From Pelobates cultripes (Eukaryota > Chordata > Amphibia > Anura > Pelobatidae), in assembly GCA_933207985.1 (NCBI GenBank), contig OW240915.1, positions 122,260,251-122,324,250 of the forward strand: a stretch of 64,000 bases of DNA, in the 5' to 3' direction. Made by a program: the position numbers and the translations under genes. Positions 41,789-51,679 of this stretch are shown piece after piece. The first letter of the stretch is position 1, and the number at the start of each line of letters is the position of its first letter. A model generated the notes under the pieces. That model saw only the letters and a program-made list of their open reading frames with translations, did not search any database and had not been told where the DNA came from.

Positions 41789-44001
41789 TATTTAACCTTT
41801 CAGACAAATTACTGACTGAAGCACATCTTAGTCTTCTTAGTAAAGGTTTAACGTTTATTCCTGTTAAAAAACCTCAGGCATTTTCTGTTGAAATTGATAT
41901 GTATAAATTACAACGCACTCTGTATGCTAATGAATACAGAAAAGAAAGCTCTACATATCAACCAAGTCCTTTTATCATCAAAGAGAAGAAAGATATTAAA
42001 TCTAATAATATGACTATCAAAACTTTTGTACAGACCATACACAAGGATGCGTTAAAGATTATAAAAAAAACATCCAAATACAGACCTAATTTAACTCCGG
42101 ATGAAAAAGCTGCACTCCAAGATCTTCGAGAAGATACTAATATTGTCATTCACCCTGCAGACAAGGGTGGAGGTGTTGTGATCCAATCTTATCAACAATA
42201 TAAATGTGAAATTATGCGTCAGTTGAATGACACATCTACATACCTGAGACTTACTTATGATCCTGTACAGTCATTCCAAAAAAAGATCCAGAAACTCATT
42301 GAAATTGGCTTACAAGCTGGTTATGTGGATTCAAATACAGCAAAGTACCTATATGTCACTCATCCTATACATCCGGTGTTATACACTTTACCTAAGATCC
42401 ACAAATCCAGTAAAAACCTGCGTGGATGACCCATAGTGTCGGCTAGGGGTGGTCTTTTAGAACCAATCGCCAAATACGTGGATTACTATTTACAAGTTTG
42501 TGTCAAAGAGTTACCATTTTGCCTTAGGGATACTCAGGATTTCCTTGATCAACTTAGAGATCTTGAAAAGGATACACAGCGCAAGTTTATATTTGCTACT
42601 TTGGATGTACAAAACCTATACACGGCAATACCCCAGGTAGAAGGTATAGAAGCCGTCCGGATGACGCTCTCCAAATCCTTGGTGTATAAAGGCCCGCCTA
42701 TTGAATTTATTTTAGAATTACTCACAATTGCATTGTCTTGTAATTATTTCAAATTTGAAGGCAACTTCTTTTTGCAAACATCAGGGAATGCTATGGGGGC
42801 GGCTATGGCTCCCTCATATGCTAACATCTTTATGTCATGGTTTGAACAACAATATATTTTTACAATATATGCGAAGAAAATATTAAAATATTTCCGATTT
42901 GTGGATGACATCCTTCTCTTGTGGACTACTTCACAGCAGGAATTAGAAGAAATGGTACAACAATTGAATATGCTACCGACTACAATAAAATTCACTCTGA
43001 ATTATAACTGTGATCAAATTCATTTTTTGGACATTCTATTATATAAGAAAACAGGCGAAATCGGTTATACCTTACATCGAAAAGAAACTGATAGAAACAC
43101 AATTTTATCAGCTACTAGTTTTCATCCTCAACATTTAAAGGACTCCCTCCCTATTTCGCAGTTCCTTAGAGTTCTACGCTATAATAGTGATATACCTCAA
43201 ATGAATCTTCAATTGGCTGAAATGAAGCAACGTTTTATTGATAGGGGTTATGCCCCACAAATATTGGATACTGCGGAACAGAGAGCTAGAGAACACATTT
43301 GTTCAGAGAAAAACATCAAATCTATAAAGACACAGCTTTTTCTACCTATGACTTACCATACAGCAACAGTAAAAATAAAAAACACTATACAAAGACATTG
43401 GGATATGATCCAAGCAGACAATAATCTTCCCTCAATTTTTCAACAACAACCTATGATCAGCTATAAAAGGAATCGAAACCTTAGGGACCTATTGGTCTGC
43501 AACGATCCAACACAATGTTACAAGAAAAAAACATGGATTATAAAGAAAGGCTGCTTTAAATGTACTGGATGTGTGACCTGTAGCCACATGCTAACTGGTA
43601 CCTCCTTTGCCCATCCGCATACGGGCAAACGAATACCGATCAGTCATCATATTACTTGTACCACAGACCATGTCATCTACATGGTGACTTGTCCATGTGG
43701 ACTATCTTATGTAGGCAAGACCGATCTCACTTTACGTGATAGGATCAGAGGACATCAATCTGGGATCATGACGGCATACCGTGACCATACTACTGAAAAA
43801 CCAGTGGCCAAACATTTTTTGGCTATGCAACACCATCTACCCACGCTTACATTTATCGGTATTGATCATGTTCCACCGCTGGATCGAGGGGGAGACAGAT
43901 CCAAAACTCTCTTACAGAGAGAGGCTTATTGGATCTATCATTTGGATACAGTAACCCCTAGAGGGTTAAATGAAAATATTGTGTACTCTATGTTTTTGTG
44001 A
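41785..44001 (+). pseudogene. Penelope-like RT and GIY-YIG endonuclease, one in-frame stop
   Basis: The frame starts NLSDKLLTEAHLSLLSKGLTF and runs through DLREDTNIVIHPADKGGGVV and LPKIHKSSKNLRG to a TGA at 42427-42429. It then continues in the same frame to 44001. Further motifs are PIVSARGGLLEP, LDVQNLYTAIPQVEG (42604-42648), the PLE hallmark QTSGNAMGAAMAPSYANIFM and the catalytic FRFVDDILLLW (VDD at 42901-42909). The endonuclease has KKGCFKCTGCVTCSHM (Cys-rich zinc site, near 43551), then VIYMVTCPCG and YVGKTDLTLRDRI (GIY-YIG core, about 43672-43745), and the closing LLQREAYWIYHLDT. A TGA in place of a likely CGA Arg codon is the only obvious lesion in 739 codons. Compared with the other five PLE copies in the window this is by far the best preserved. 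Confidence 0.92.
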
Positions 44002-44796
44002 TTATAGTTTCTTATCCAGCAGTAGCATTGGTAATTTTACTAGTTCTACGGCAATATAGTGATATTACACAAAAAATTTCCCTTTACTATTGTGATAAAG
44101 ATTCTAAGATTTAGTATGTTTAGTGATTCATCGTAGATATATCTTTTGACTCCTATCTAGATGTGCTGTTTTTCTACTTATTTGATGTACCTATATGCCA
44201 TTAGCTCCCTGACGTAGTTATGTTTATTACATAGGACATGATGCCTTTGTGTCAATGTTTCATTTTTTCAGGCCAGTAATTTGTATATGTATTGTCTTTT
44301 ATTTTGTGACAGAGTATGTCCGTATAGCGCTTTGAGCTCTTTCCTTTTAATTTTCATTAGAGTATCATATTTTCTTGTATATGAGTTATTATCATATATA
44401 ATAATCTTTTCTTATTCTTTAGGAATTAGAGTATTATCTCTTTTTCTTTTTTTCTTTTTTCTTTTTTAACATATTGTGATATGAATATATTTGAACTCTT
44501 GCTTTGTTTTTAACCTATTTGATGCCATGATTTAGATTTGATGTAATACACTGTACATTTTGTGTGTAATAGTTTTTCTCACTCATGTGACACTATCACT
44601 TTATTTGCATGTTACTACACTGGCTTTTTCACTTCATTTATATCTATTTCTGGCATCAGTGATCACTTTATTCTGCTGATAGCTAACACTATCAACTCTC
44701 CTTCACAGCAGCTTGTGTTCCTTGCGCTCGGTAAGCGTTTCAGTCTGTTTGTATATTTTCACCATGGCTACCATTCTCCTCCGTCGGACGTCCCGA
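44002..44796 (+). mobile_element. PLE 3' non-coding region
   Basis: T-rich sequence between the RT-endonuclease stop and the truncated P repeat at 44797. No further coding motif. TTTTTCTTTTTTTCTTTTTT runs are near 44440. Confidence 0.5.
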
Positions 44797-44924
44797 TCAC
44801 GTGACGTTCCGTGCGGCTTCCAATCACTTCCGGGTTCTAATGGGCAGACACTTTCCACTTCACTGCTCCATTGGGTAAGTGCTCATTTACATATTTTTGT
44901 ATTTAATATATATACACTAGATTG
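44797..44924 (+). mobile_element. P repeat, truncated copy without ribozyme
   Basis: It matches the first 128 bp of P, including GTGACGTTCCG and CACTTCCGGGTT, and stops at CACTAGATTG, about ten bases before the ribozyme stem I. It joins directly to the S repeat. Confidence 0.8.
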
Positions 44925-45184
44925 TCCCATTGTAAGTAAAAGGGTGAAATTAAGGTTAGGAGGAGTCAATTCTAGAATTAAGATGGAAATTGCTGCCACA
45001 AAAACGGGGTAAATCCTTTGAACTGGCAGCAAAATTGAGTTATAATAACCATTATAGATAAGCCAAATTACGTCAAAATCATAATCACATTAAGTTAACT
45101 CTTTCCGGGACAAGAAATTTTGGTGATGTAATTGCACCATCTACTGACCAAAACTAGATAATACTAGATTAGGTAGACACCCCT
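44925..45184. repeat. S repeat, partial copy 2
   Basis: It begins inside S at TCCCATTGTAAGTAAAAGGG and runs to the S end ACACCCCT, where a full P repeat starts. Confidence 0.85.
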
Positions 45185-45537
45185 ACCTCACGTGACGTTC
45201 TGTGCGGCTTCCAATCACTTCCGGGTTCTAACGGGCAGACACTTTCCACTTCACTGCTCCATTGGGTAAGTGCACATTTACATATTTTTGTATTTAATAT
45301 ATATACACTAGATTGTTATGCATTCAATGATCTTGAAAAAGACCCGGCAGGGTCGAAACGTCGATTGATTTTTGTTGTATACCACACATGGATTAATAAA
45401 GCACCATTTTTTCTAATATTTGAAGACCTGTGAGTGCATCTTGACTTTTTCATTTCTATATAATTGACGCCTAAGATTTGCACCCAGGCAAGCAATACAC
45501 TGCTTTCCCTTTTTTTGGTGTGTGCCAAGCTATTATC

Positions 45538-45543
<6 letters not shown>
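45185..45543 (+). mobile_element. P repeat, full copy 2
   Basis: Same length (359 bp) and almost the same sequence as 40476-40834. It leads directly into an AT tract and S copy 3, not into PLE coding sequence. Confidence 0.85.
45328..45367 (+). ncRNA. Hammerhead-like ribozyme, U3-A8 core (copy 2)
   Basis: Same fold as at 40619-40658, but stem II is GACCC/GGGTC, so the closing G-U wobble of the other copy is a G-C pair here. The box is again TTGAAAA. Confidence 0.6.
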
Positions 45544-45592
<49 letters not shown>

Positions 45593-46081
45593 CTACCCAC
45601 TATACACTTAATAACTATTATATTATATACATATAATTAGTATTACATTAATAATATAGACTATTCATTGATAAATATCAATGACAAATATCATATTATT
45701 TAATAAATGTTAGTTGAATAGAAATAATCTTACACACAGCTTCACACAAGAAGACCAGAAAGCCAGACACTAGTGACAGATAACACCTATTAATTAATTT
45801 TACTTTCGGAATCTTACAACGTCCCATTGTAAGTAAAAGGGTGAAATTAAGGTTAGGAGGTGTCAATTCTAGAATTACGATGGAAATTGCCGCCACAAAA
45901 ACGGGGTAAATCCTTTGAACTGGCAGCAAAATTGAGTTATAATAACCATTATAGATAAGCCAAATTACGTCAAAATCATAATCACATTAAGTTAACTCTT
46001 TCCGGGACAAGAAATTTTGGTGATGTAATTGCGCCATCTACTGACCAAAACTAGATAATACTAGATTAGGTAGACACCCCT
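45544..46081. repeat. S repeat, copy 3 (with long AT tract)
   Basis: An AT dinucleotide tract at 45542-45586, then the S block to ACACCCCT at 46081. After that the flank is new (CCAGTTCCC). Confidence 0.85.
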
Positions 46082-46337
46082 CCAGTTCCCTACTGGCCTG
46101 ATCAACTAATGACATGCAGAAAGTTTGGCCCTTTAAAAAGTAAGAACAAAGGGAAGAAAGGGCACACAGATTCAGGACACACATTGAGGAGACACTCTGG
46201 GACTGACACTCAAATCTGACATTCAAAGACTTATACTCTTTGAATATATTTAAACTCTCTTGAAACAACTTAAGAAACAATTTCCTGGGACTATCTGCTC
46301 ATCTGATAAGAACATCTACAACATAACTGGTAATTAT
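46082..46337. other. No recognised feature
   Basis: A spacer between S copy 3 and the hAT terminus. Confidence 0.35.
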
Positions 46338-46671
46338 TAGTGATGTCGCGAACCCAAAACTTTCGGTTCGCGAACGGCGAACGCGAACTTCCGCAAATGT
46401 TCGCGAACCGCGAACCGGGCGAACCGCCATAGACTTCAATGGGTAGGCGAATTTTAAAACACACAGGGACTCTTTCTGGCCACAATAGTGATGGAAAAGT
46501 TGTTTCAAGGGGACTAACACCTGGACTGTGGCATGCCGGAGGGGGATCCATGGCAAAACTCCCATGGAAAATTACACAGTTCATGCAGAGTCTGGTCTTA
46601 ATCCATAAAGGGCAGAAATCACCTAACATTCCTGAATCACAATGGATATGGATTGACACCTGACATATGAC

Positions 46672-47247
46672 ATATTGACACCTTGACATATGGATTGACA
46701 CCTGTCCTCAGAGACCCTGATACACACTGACACAGAGCAGAATAGGGACTGTTCCTCCTACATAGGGTCACTTGGCAGATATGGATTGACACCTGTCCTC
46801 AGGATCCCTGATACACACTGACACAGAGCAGAATAGGGACTGTTCCCTCCTACATAGGGTCACTTGGCAGATATGGATTGACACCTGTCCTCAGAGACCA
46901 TGATACACACTGACACAGAGCAGAATAGAGACTGTTCCCCTACATAGGGTCACTTGGCAGATATGGATTGACACCTGTCCTCAGAGACCATGATACACAC
47001 TGACACAGAGCAGAATAGAGACTGTTCCCCCTACATAGGGTCACTTGGCAGATATGGATTGACACCTGTCCTCAGAGACCATGATACACACTGACACAGA
47101 GCAGAATAGAGACTGTTCCCTCCTACATAGGGTCACTTGGCAGATATGGATTGACACCTGTCCTAAGGATCCCTGATACACACTGACACAGAGCAGAATA
47201 GGAACTGTTCCCCCTACATAGGGTCACTTGGCAGATATGGATTGACA
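46672..47247. repeat. Minisatellite, about 91-bp unit, six to seven copies
   Basis: GGCAGATATGGATTGACACC recurs with spacing of 90-92 bp (repeat points at 46776, 46868, 46958, 47049, 47141 and 47232). Each unit includes CTGATACACACTGACACAG and CATAGGGTCACTTGG. Units differ by small indels and substitutions. Confidence 0.9.
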
Positions 47248-48562
47248 CTGTCCACAAGGACAAGCTGCAGGCTTCCTGGCAGGGCCCATACAAGGTGGTA
47301 GAGCAGGTTTGTGATACCACCTTTGTGATCGGTGCGGTCACAGGCACGGGAGGCAAGCGCATGCTCCATGTGAACATGCTCAAGCCATACCACAAGCGCA
47401 CGGAAGAGGTAACCGCGATCTGTGCACCTGCCACTGAAGATTATGATAATTTGCCACTCCCAGATCTCCTAGACCTAGAGGGCCAGAGCGGAGACCTGGG
47501 AGAAGTACAGTTAGGAGAACAGTTAGACCCCCAGGAGCAAACCCAGGTCCAAAGACTAATCCAGGACAAGGGGGCCATGTTTTCCAACCTACCTGGGTAC
47601 AGTCCGTTAACCACTCACAAAGTTGAAACCATATACCAGACCCCCCCTCGCCAAACCGCCTATCGCATACCCGAAGCAGTTAAAGAAAATATTCAGAAAG
47701 AAATTGAGGAAATGATGCATTTAGGGGTGATAGAACACTATGACAGCCCCTGGGCCTCCCCGGTAGTACTAGTACCGAAACGGGACAGCACGACCCGTTT
47801 CTGTGTAGACTACCGGAGGCTAAACGATTAAAGAACCTCAGACGCCTACCCTATGCCCCGGATAGACGAGCTCCTAGACAAAATGGCCAGAGGCCAGTAC
47901 CTCACCACAATAGATCTGTGCAAGAGGTACTGGCAAATTCCATTAGCCGAGGACGCCATCCACAAGTCGGCATTTGTCACCTCGTTTGGCCTGTATTAGT
48001 TTAAGGTCATGCCATTCGGGATGAAGAATGCCCCGGCTAACTTTTAGAGGATGGTAGATCGGCTACTGGATGGGTTTCAGGAGTATGCCTGCACCTACTT
48101 AGATGATATAGCCATTTTTAGCTGCTCCTGGCCCGAACACCTGACCCACATAGGAGCCGTACTAGACCGGATTAGGGAGGCCGGACTGACCCTAAAGCCC
48201 AGTAAGTGCCATATAGGAATGCGTAAAAACCTCCCCAAGATAGTAGTATGGGCCCCAGAGTGTGAACAGGCCTTCCAACAGCTCAAGAGGGCGCTCATTA
48301 AATCACCTGTACTTTCTGCTCCTGATCCAACTAAACACTTTCTCGTCCATACAGACGCTTCTATGTTTGGATTGGGAGCAGTACTGAGCCAAGTTGGAGC
48401 AGATGGCGGCGAGCAACCCGGGGCTTATCTAAGCCGGAAATTTTTGCCCAGTGAAGTAGATACACTGCCATTGAAAAGGAGTGCCTGGCGGTGGTGTGGG
48501 CCCTCAAAAAGCTGCCACCTTACTTGTATGGACAACCGTTTACCTTACTCACAGATCACAAC
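47248..48562 (+). pseudogene. pol: Gmr1-like pol piece inside the hAT element
   Basis: It opens in the integrase C-terminal domain (KLQASWQGPYKVVEQVCDTT), passes the HVNMLKPYHKRTEEV linker and enters RT: FCVDYRRLND then a TAA (47829-47831), LTTIDLCKRYWQIPLAEDA, stops at 47998 and 48046, and YLDD at 48096-48107. After KCHIGM a deletion removes about 75 residues and joins to KNLPKIVVWAPECE. RNase H has HTDASMFGLGAVLSQ, then a frameshift near 48460, and stops abruptly at LLTDHN. No LTR, polypurine tract or target duplication is present at either end: the left end fuses to the 91-bp array and the right end to the 174-bp duplication. Confidence 0.9.
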
Positions 48563-48838
48563 AAATTTGGGGCACTGCGCGTGCAATCTAATGTGCCACC
48601 AGATAGGAGTGGTGTGTTAAGTAGTACTATTCTTATCAGTTTAATCCCTGTTACGTCCCCTATCAAGGGACATGTATATGGCATCGATTTTAGGAACCGG
48701 GAGATGGAAAAAGATGCTTGGTCGGTCCTCCTTCTTCAAATTTGGGGCACTGCGCATGCAATCTAATGTGCCACCAGATAGGAGTGGTGTGTTAAGTAAT
48801 ACTATTCTTATCAGTTTAATCCCTGTTACGTCCCCTAT
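48563..48838. repeat. 174-bp tandem duplication in the hAT element
   Basis: ATTTGGGGCACTGCGC...GTTACGTCCCCTATC appears from 48566 and again from 48740, with few differences. The second copy is cut short at 48838. Confidence 0.85.
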
Positions 48839-49256
48839 CCGTTGATGTGGAGCAAGACGCAGCAGCAGAAGAGGACTCAGCCAAGGTGGTTATGGAAGAG
48901 GATGGAGTAGGAGGAGTAGAGGAGGTGGCAGCAGGCCTGCCTGCAAGTCGTGGCGGTGTCACCAACTCCTCTGCAGAGCCACGCATTCCATGCTTGGCAG
49001 CCGTCAGCAGGTTTGCCCAATGCGTAGTGTAGGTGATATACCTGCCCTGACCGTGCTTTGCAGACCAGGTATCAGTGGTCAGATGGACCCTTGCCCCAAC
49101 ACTGTGTGCCAGACATGCCATTATTTCCTTTTGCACAATCGAGTACAGGTTGGGGATTGCCTTTTGTGAAAATAAATTTTGTCCGGGTACCAGTGAGTGA
49201 GTGGTGGTACTGGGCACAGTATCCACTGTGAGCCTGACACATCCGCTGGCAGACAA
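48839..49256 (-). pseudogene. hAT transposase fragment
   Basis: The minus strand reads FSQKAIPNLYSIVQKEIMAC, then SVGARVHLTTDTWSAKHGQG and RYITYTTHWANLLT. This matches the hAT (ZBED-like) catalytic region around the first acidic residue in the LTTDTWS motif. The frame runs 146 codons, but the C-terminal third (EELVTPPRLAGRPAATSST) is Ser/Pro-rich and may be from the adjoining repeat. It is the next segment downstream of the transposase piece at 19030-19225, though from another copy. Confidence 0.75.
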
Positions 49257-50060
49257 CTAACTGCTATTCAATCTATAACAGTGAAAAAAGTTTTTTGTTT
49301 TTAAATGCAAGCTATTATGACACCAGATATGAGTGGCACTGTAAACTGGCAGAGTACACGCTGTAGGGCTGACACACCCGCTTTGAGACAACTAACTGCT
49401 ATTCAATCTATAACAGTGAAAAAAGGTTTTTTTTTTAAATGCAAGCTATTGTGACACAGTGAGTGAGTGGTGGCACTGGGCACAGTATCCACTGTGAGCC
49501 TGACACACCCGCTTTGAGACAACTAACTGCCATTCAATCTATAACAGTGAAAAAGGTTTTTTGGTTTTAAATGCAAGCTATTGTGACACCAGTGAGTGAG
49601 TGGTGGCACTGGGCACAGCATCCACTGTGAGCCTGACACAGACGTTGGCAGACAACTAACTGCTATTCAATCTATAACAGTGAAAAAAGTTTTTTGGTTT
49701 TAAATGCAAGCTATTGTGACACAGTGAGTGAGTGGTGGCACTGGGCACAGTATCCACTGTGAGCCTGACACACCCGCTTTGAGACAACTAACTGCTATTC
49801 AATCTATAACAGTGAAAAAAGTTTTTGGGTTTTTAAATGCAGCTATTGTGACACCAGTGAGTGAGTGGTGGCACTGGGCACAGTATCCACTGTGAGCCTG
49901 ACACAGACGCTGGCAGACAACTAACTGCTATTCAATCTATAACAGTGAAAAAAGTTTTTGGGTTTTTAAATGCATGCTATTGTGACACCAGTGAGTGAGT
50001 GGTGGCACTGGGCACAGTATCCACTGTGAGCCTGACACAGAAGCTGGCAGGCAGGCAACT
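49191..50060. repeat. Tandem array, about 133-bp unit, seven copies
   Basis: CAGTGAGTGAGTGGTGGCAC recurs at 49457, 49590, 49722, 49855 and 49989 (spacing 132-134), with a variant second unit near 49321. Each unit ends in a T-run and AAATGCAAGCTATTGTGACAC. It overlaps the start of the transposase fragment. Confidence 0.9.
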
Positions 50061-50172
50061 GCAATTACATTACACAGAAAAAAAAAAAAAGACTGATTTT
50101 CTAGCCCTAAAAAGGGCTTTTTGGGGTGCTGTCCTTACAGCAGAGATCAGATGAGTCCTTCAGGACTGTAGT

Positions 50173-50248
50173 GAAAATGAGCAATTCGTAAAATGTATTA
50201 TATTAAAAGATATATTAAATCAAAAACCTTTTATCACAATTATTTGTA
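50173..50248. repeat. Left arm of a 76-bp inverted repeat pair
   Basis: GAAAATGAGCAATTCGTAAA onwards; its inverted partner is at 51597-51672. The 1.5 kb between holds PLE C-terminal and 3' sequence. Confidence 0.85.
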
Positions 50249-50319
50249 TCAGGAATTTTTAAAGTGCGTGTCTTTTTTCCTCTAGATAATGTTTGGATAC
50301 ACTGTGGTTAACAAATTTC

Positions 50320-50394
50320 CGTTGGATATTATAGATGTGTTCCCTAATCCTTTAAAAACACAGATTAGGGAACACGTCTATAATATCCAACGGT
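50320..50394. repeat. 31-bp foldback at the 5' end of a truncated PLE
   Basis: Left arm 50320-50350 and right arm 50364-50394 are inverted copies (30 of 31 match) with a 13-base loop. The right arm is PLE coding sequence (IREHVYNIQR). The left arm is its inverted duplicate. Confidence 0.88.
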
Positions 50395-50560
50395 CTCATA
50401 ATGGTCTCATAATGGAGACCAAAAAGGTATGGACTTCAAAGGAATTGATAAGGTTATGGTACACTGAAGAGGAGACGATAATGACTGTATCTTGGGTCTG
50501 GCAGAAATAAAGTGGATGTTTGAACTAGACACTTTGTTCCCACAAGGGTTGAACGTTGTT
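50364..50560 (+). pseudogene. Penelope-like element, endonuclease C-terminus
   Basis: QIREHVYNIQRSHN is the helix after the GIY-YIG motif and, after a frameshift, LAEIKWMFELDTLFPQGLN is the closing motif of PLE endonucleases (compare AYWIYHLDTVTPRGLN at 43.9 kb). Everything upstream is lost by 5' truncation. PLE 3' non-coding sequence follows. Confidence 0.8.
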
Positions 50561-51596
50561 ATGCTAGTAGGGTTTTTAGAATTGGAACTCAACTGCAGCT
50601 TGTAGAACTCCTTAATTACAATAGTGAAGAAACAGAGAATCTTTAAATTATTAATACTGTAGCTTTAAGAAAAGAGAGGATTGCTGGCAATTAGAGAATC
50701 AACGAAGTTTTAATGATTGTGATAAACTTAAGTGAAAAGCATATAGGTAATAATTCAATAAGAAGAAATTGCTGGTTATAGCAAACAATACAAAGTTCGT
50801 CAATAAGTATTTCCTCAGAGATGTATTGAATAATATTCTTTAGGTTGATAGGAATAATCTTCAATAGAATTAGTATGCAGGTAGCAGAGAATATTTGCAA
50901 AGCAAGAAACAGTTCATAGTGGTTAAGATTGATAGGAGTTATCCTCAATATAATTAATGTGTATGCAGCAGAGAGGATTTGAGCAAGCAAGAAACAGTTC
51001 ATTAATAACTGAGATTCCAGATAATAAATTGGAAGTTATACTTAAGATTAATGTGAATTGTCCTCCAAGAGATCAGTATTAGAGTCCACTTGTTAAATGG
51101 TAAAGTGTCCGTTCTCCAGTAATCCTCTAGCGGATGAAGCATAATCCTTTTATCTTCAAAGGTTTAGGAAGGCTTGTGAGAGAAGCTTGTGGAGCCGACG
51201 TTGATTTCGAAAATAAATACATATTTATAATAATATTTACTAAATATTTTTCATCCCCTTTTTTCCCCCCTTGTTTCTCTCCTTCTTTTTATTTTTTACA
51301 ATTATGTTCTATTTTTTGTACATGAGTATTTACTGTCTGCTTTTTAATTATCTCTTATTGGAAATGAGAATTCATTGTCTATTTATGATCTGTATACCTA
51401 GTTGTTTACAATGTCTTTAAGGTTTATGTTATTCCAATTTTGCACAGTAACTTGTAATATTATATTTTAAGAATTAGTAAGCATATATTTTTATAACAAG
51501 TATCAGGTATTAATTCTCTTTTTAATGAACAACATGGTCTGCATATGATCAATTTTCTTTTTACAGTGTTAATGTGTTTAATATAGGGATTCATGG
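50561..51596 (+). mobile_element. PLE 3' non-coding region with repeated AAGAAACAGTTCAT blocks
   Basis: Two similar blocks of about 120 bp (GCAAGCAAGAAACAGTTCAT near 50900 and 50985, each before GATTGATAGGA or similar) lie in AT-rich DNA. No coding motif. Confidence 0.5.
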
Positions 51597-51672
51597 TACA
51601 AATAATTGTGATAAAAGGTTTTTGATTTAATATATCTTTTAATATAATACATTTTACGAATTGCTCATTTTC
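51597..51672. repeat. Right arm of the 76-bp inverted repeat pair
   Basis: The inverted copy of 50173-50248, ending ATTGCTCATTTTC. Confidence 0.85.
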
Positions 51673-51679
51673 CCTTTTA

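Larger units (their letters stand above)
46338..50172. mobile_element. hAT element with internal arrays and embedded gypsy sequence
   Basis: The left terminus TAGTGATGTCGCGAAC is followed by dense TTCGCGAAC words to 46430, then a non-coding region, a 91-bp minisatellite, a gypsy pol piece, a 174-bp duplication, transposase sequence on the minus strand, a 133-bp array and an end-like region with CCCTAAAAAGGGCTTTTTGG near 50107. The right inverted terminus is not clear, and the border is put where PLE sequence begins. The transposase fragment gives the class. Confidence 0.7.

Noticed and set aside
46672..50060. Possible CRISPR arrays
   Set aside because: Units are 91 and 133 bp with no repeat-spacer alternation; they are minisatellites in a eukaryotic hAT element.
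50320..50394. MicroRNA precursor
   Set aside because: The hairpin size would fit, but one arm is PLE coding sequence and the foldback sits at a truncation point, which explains it better.
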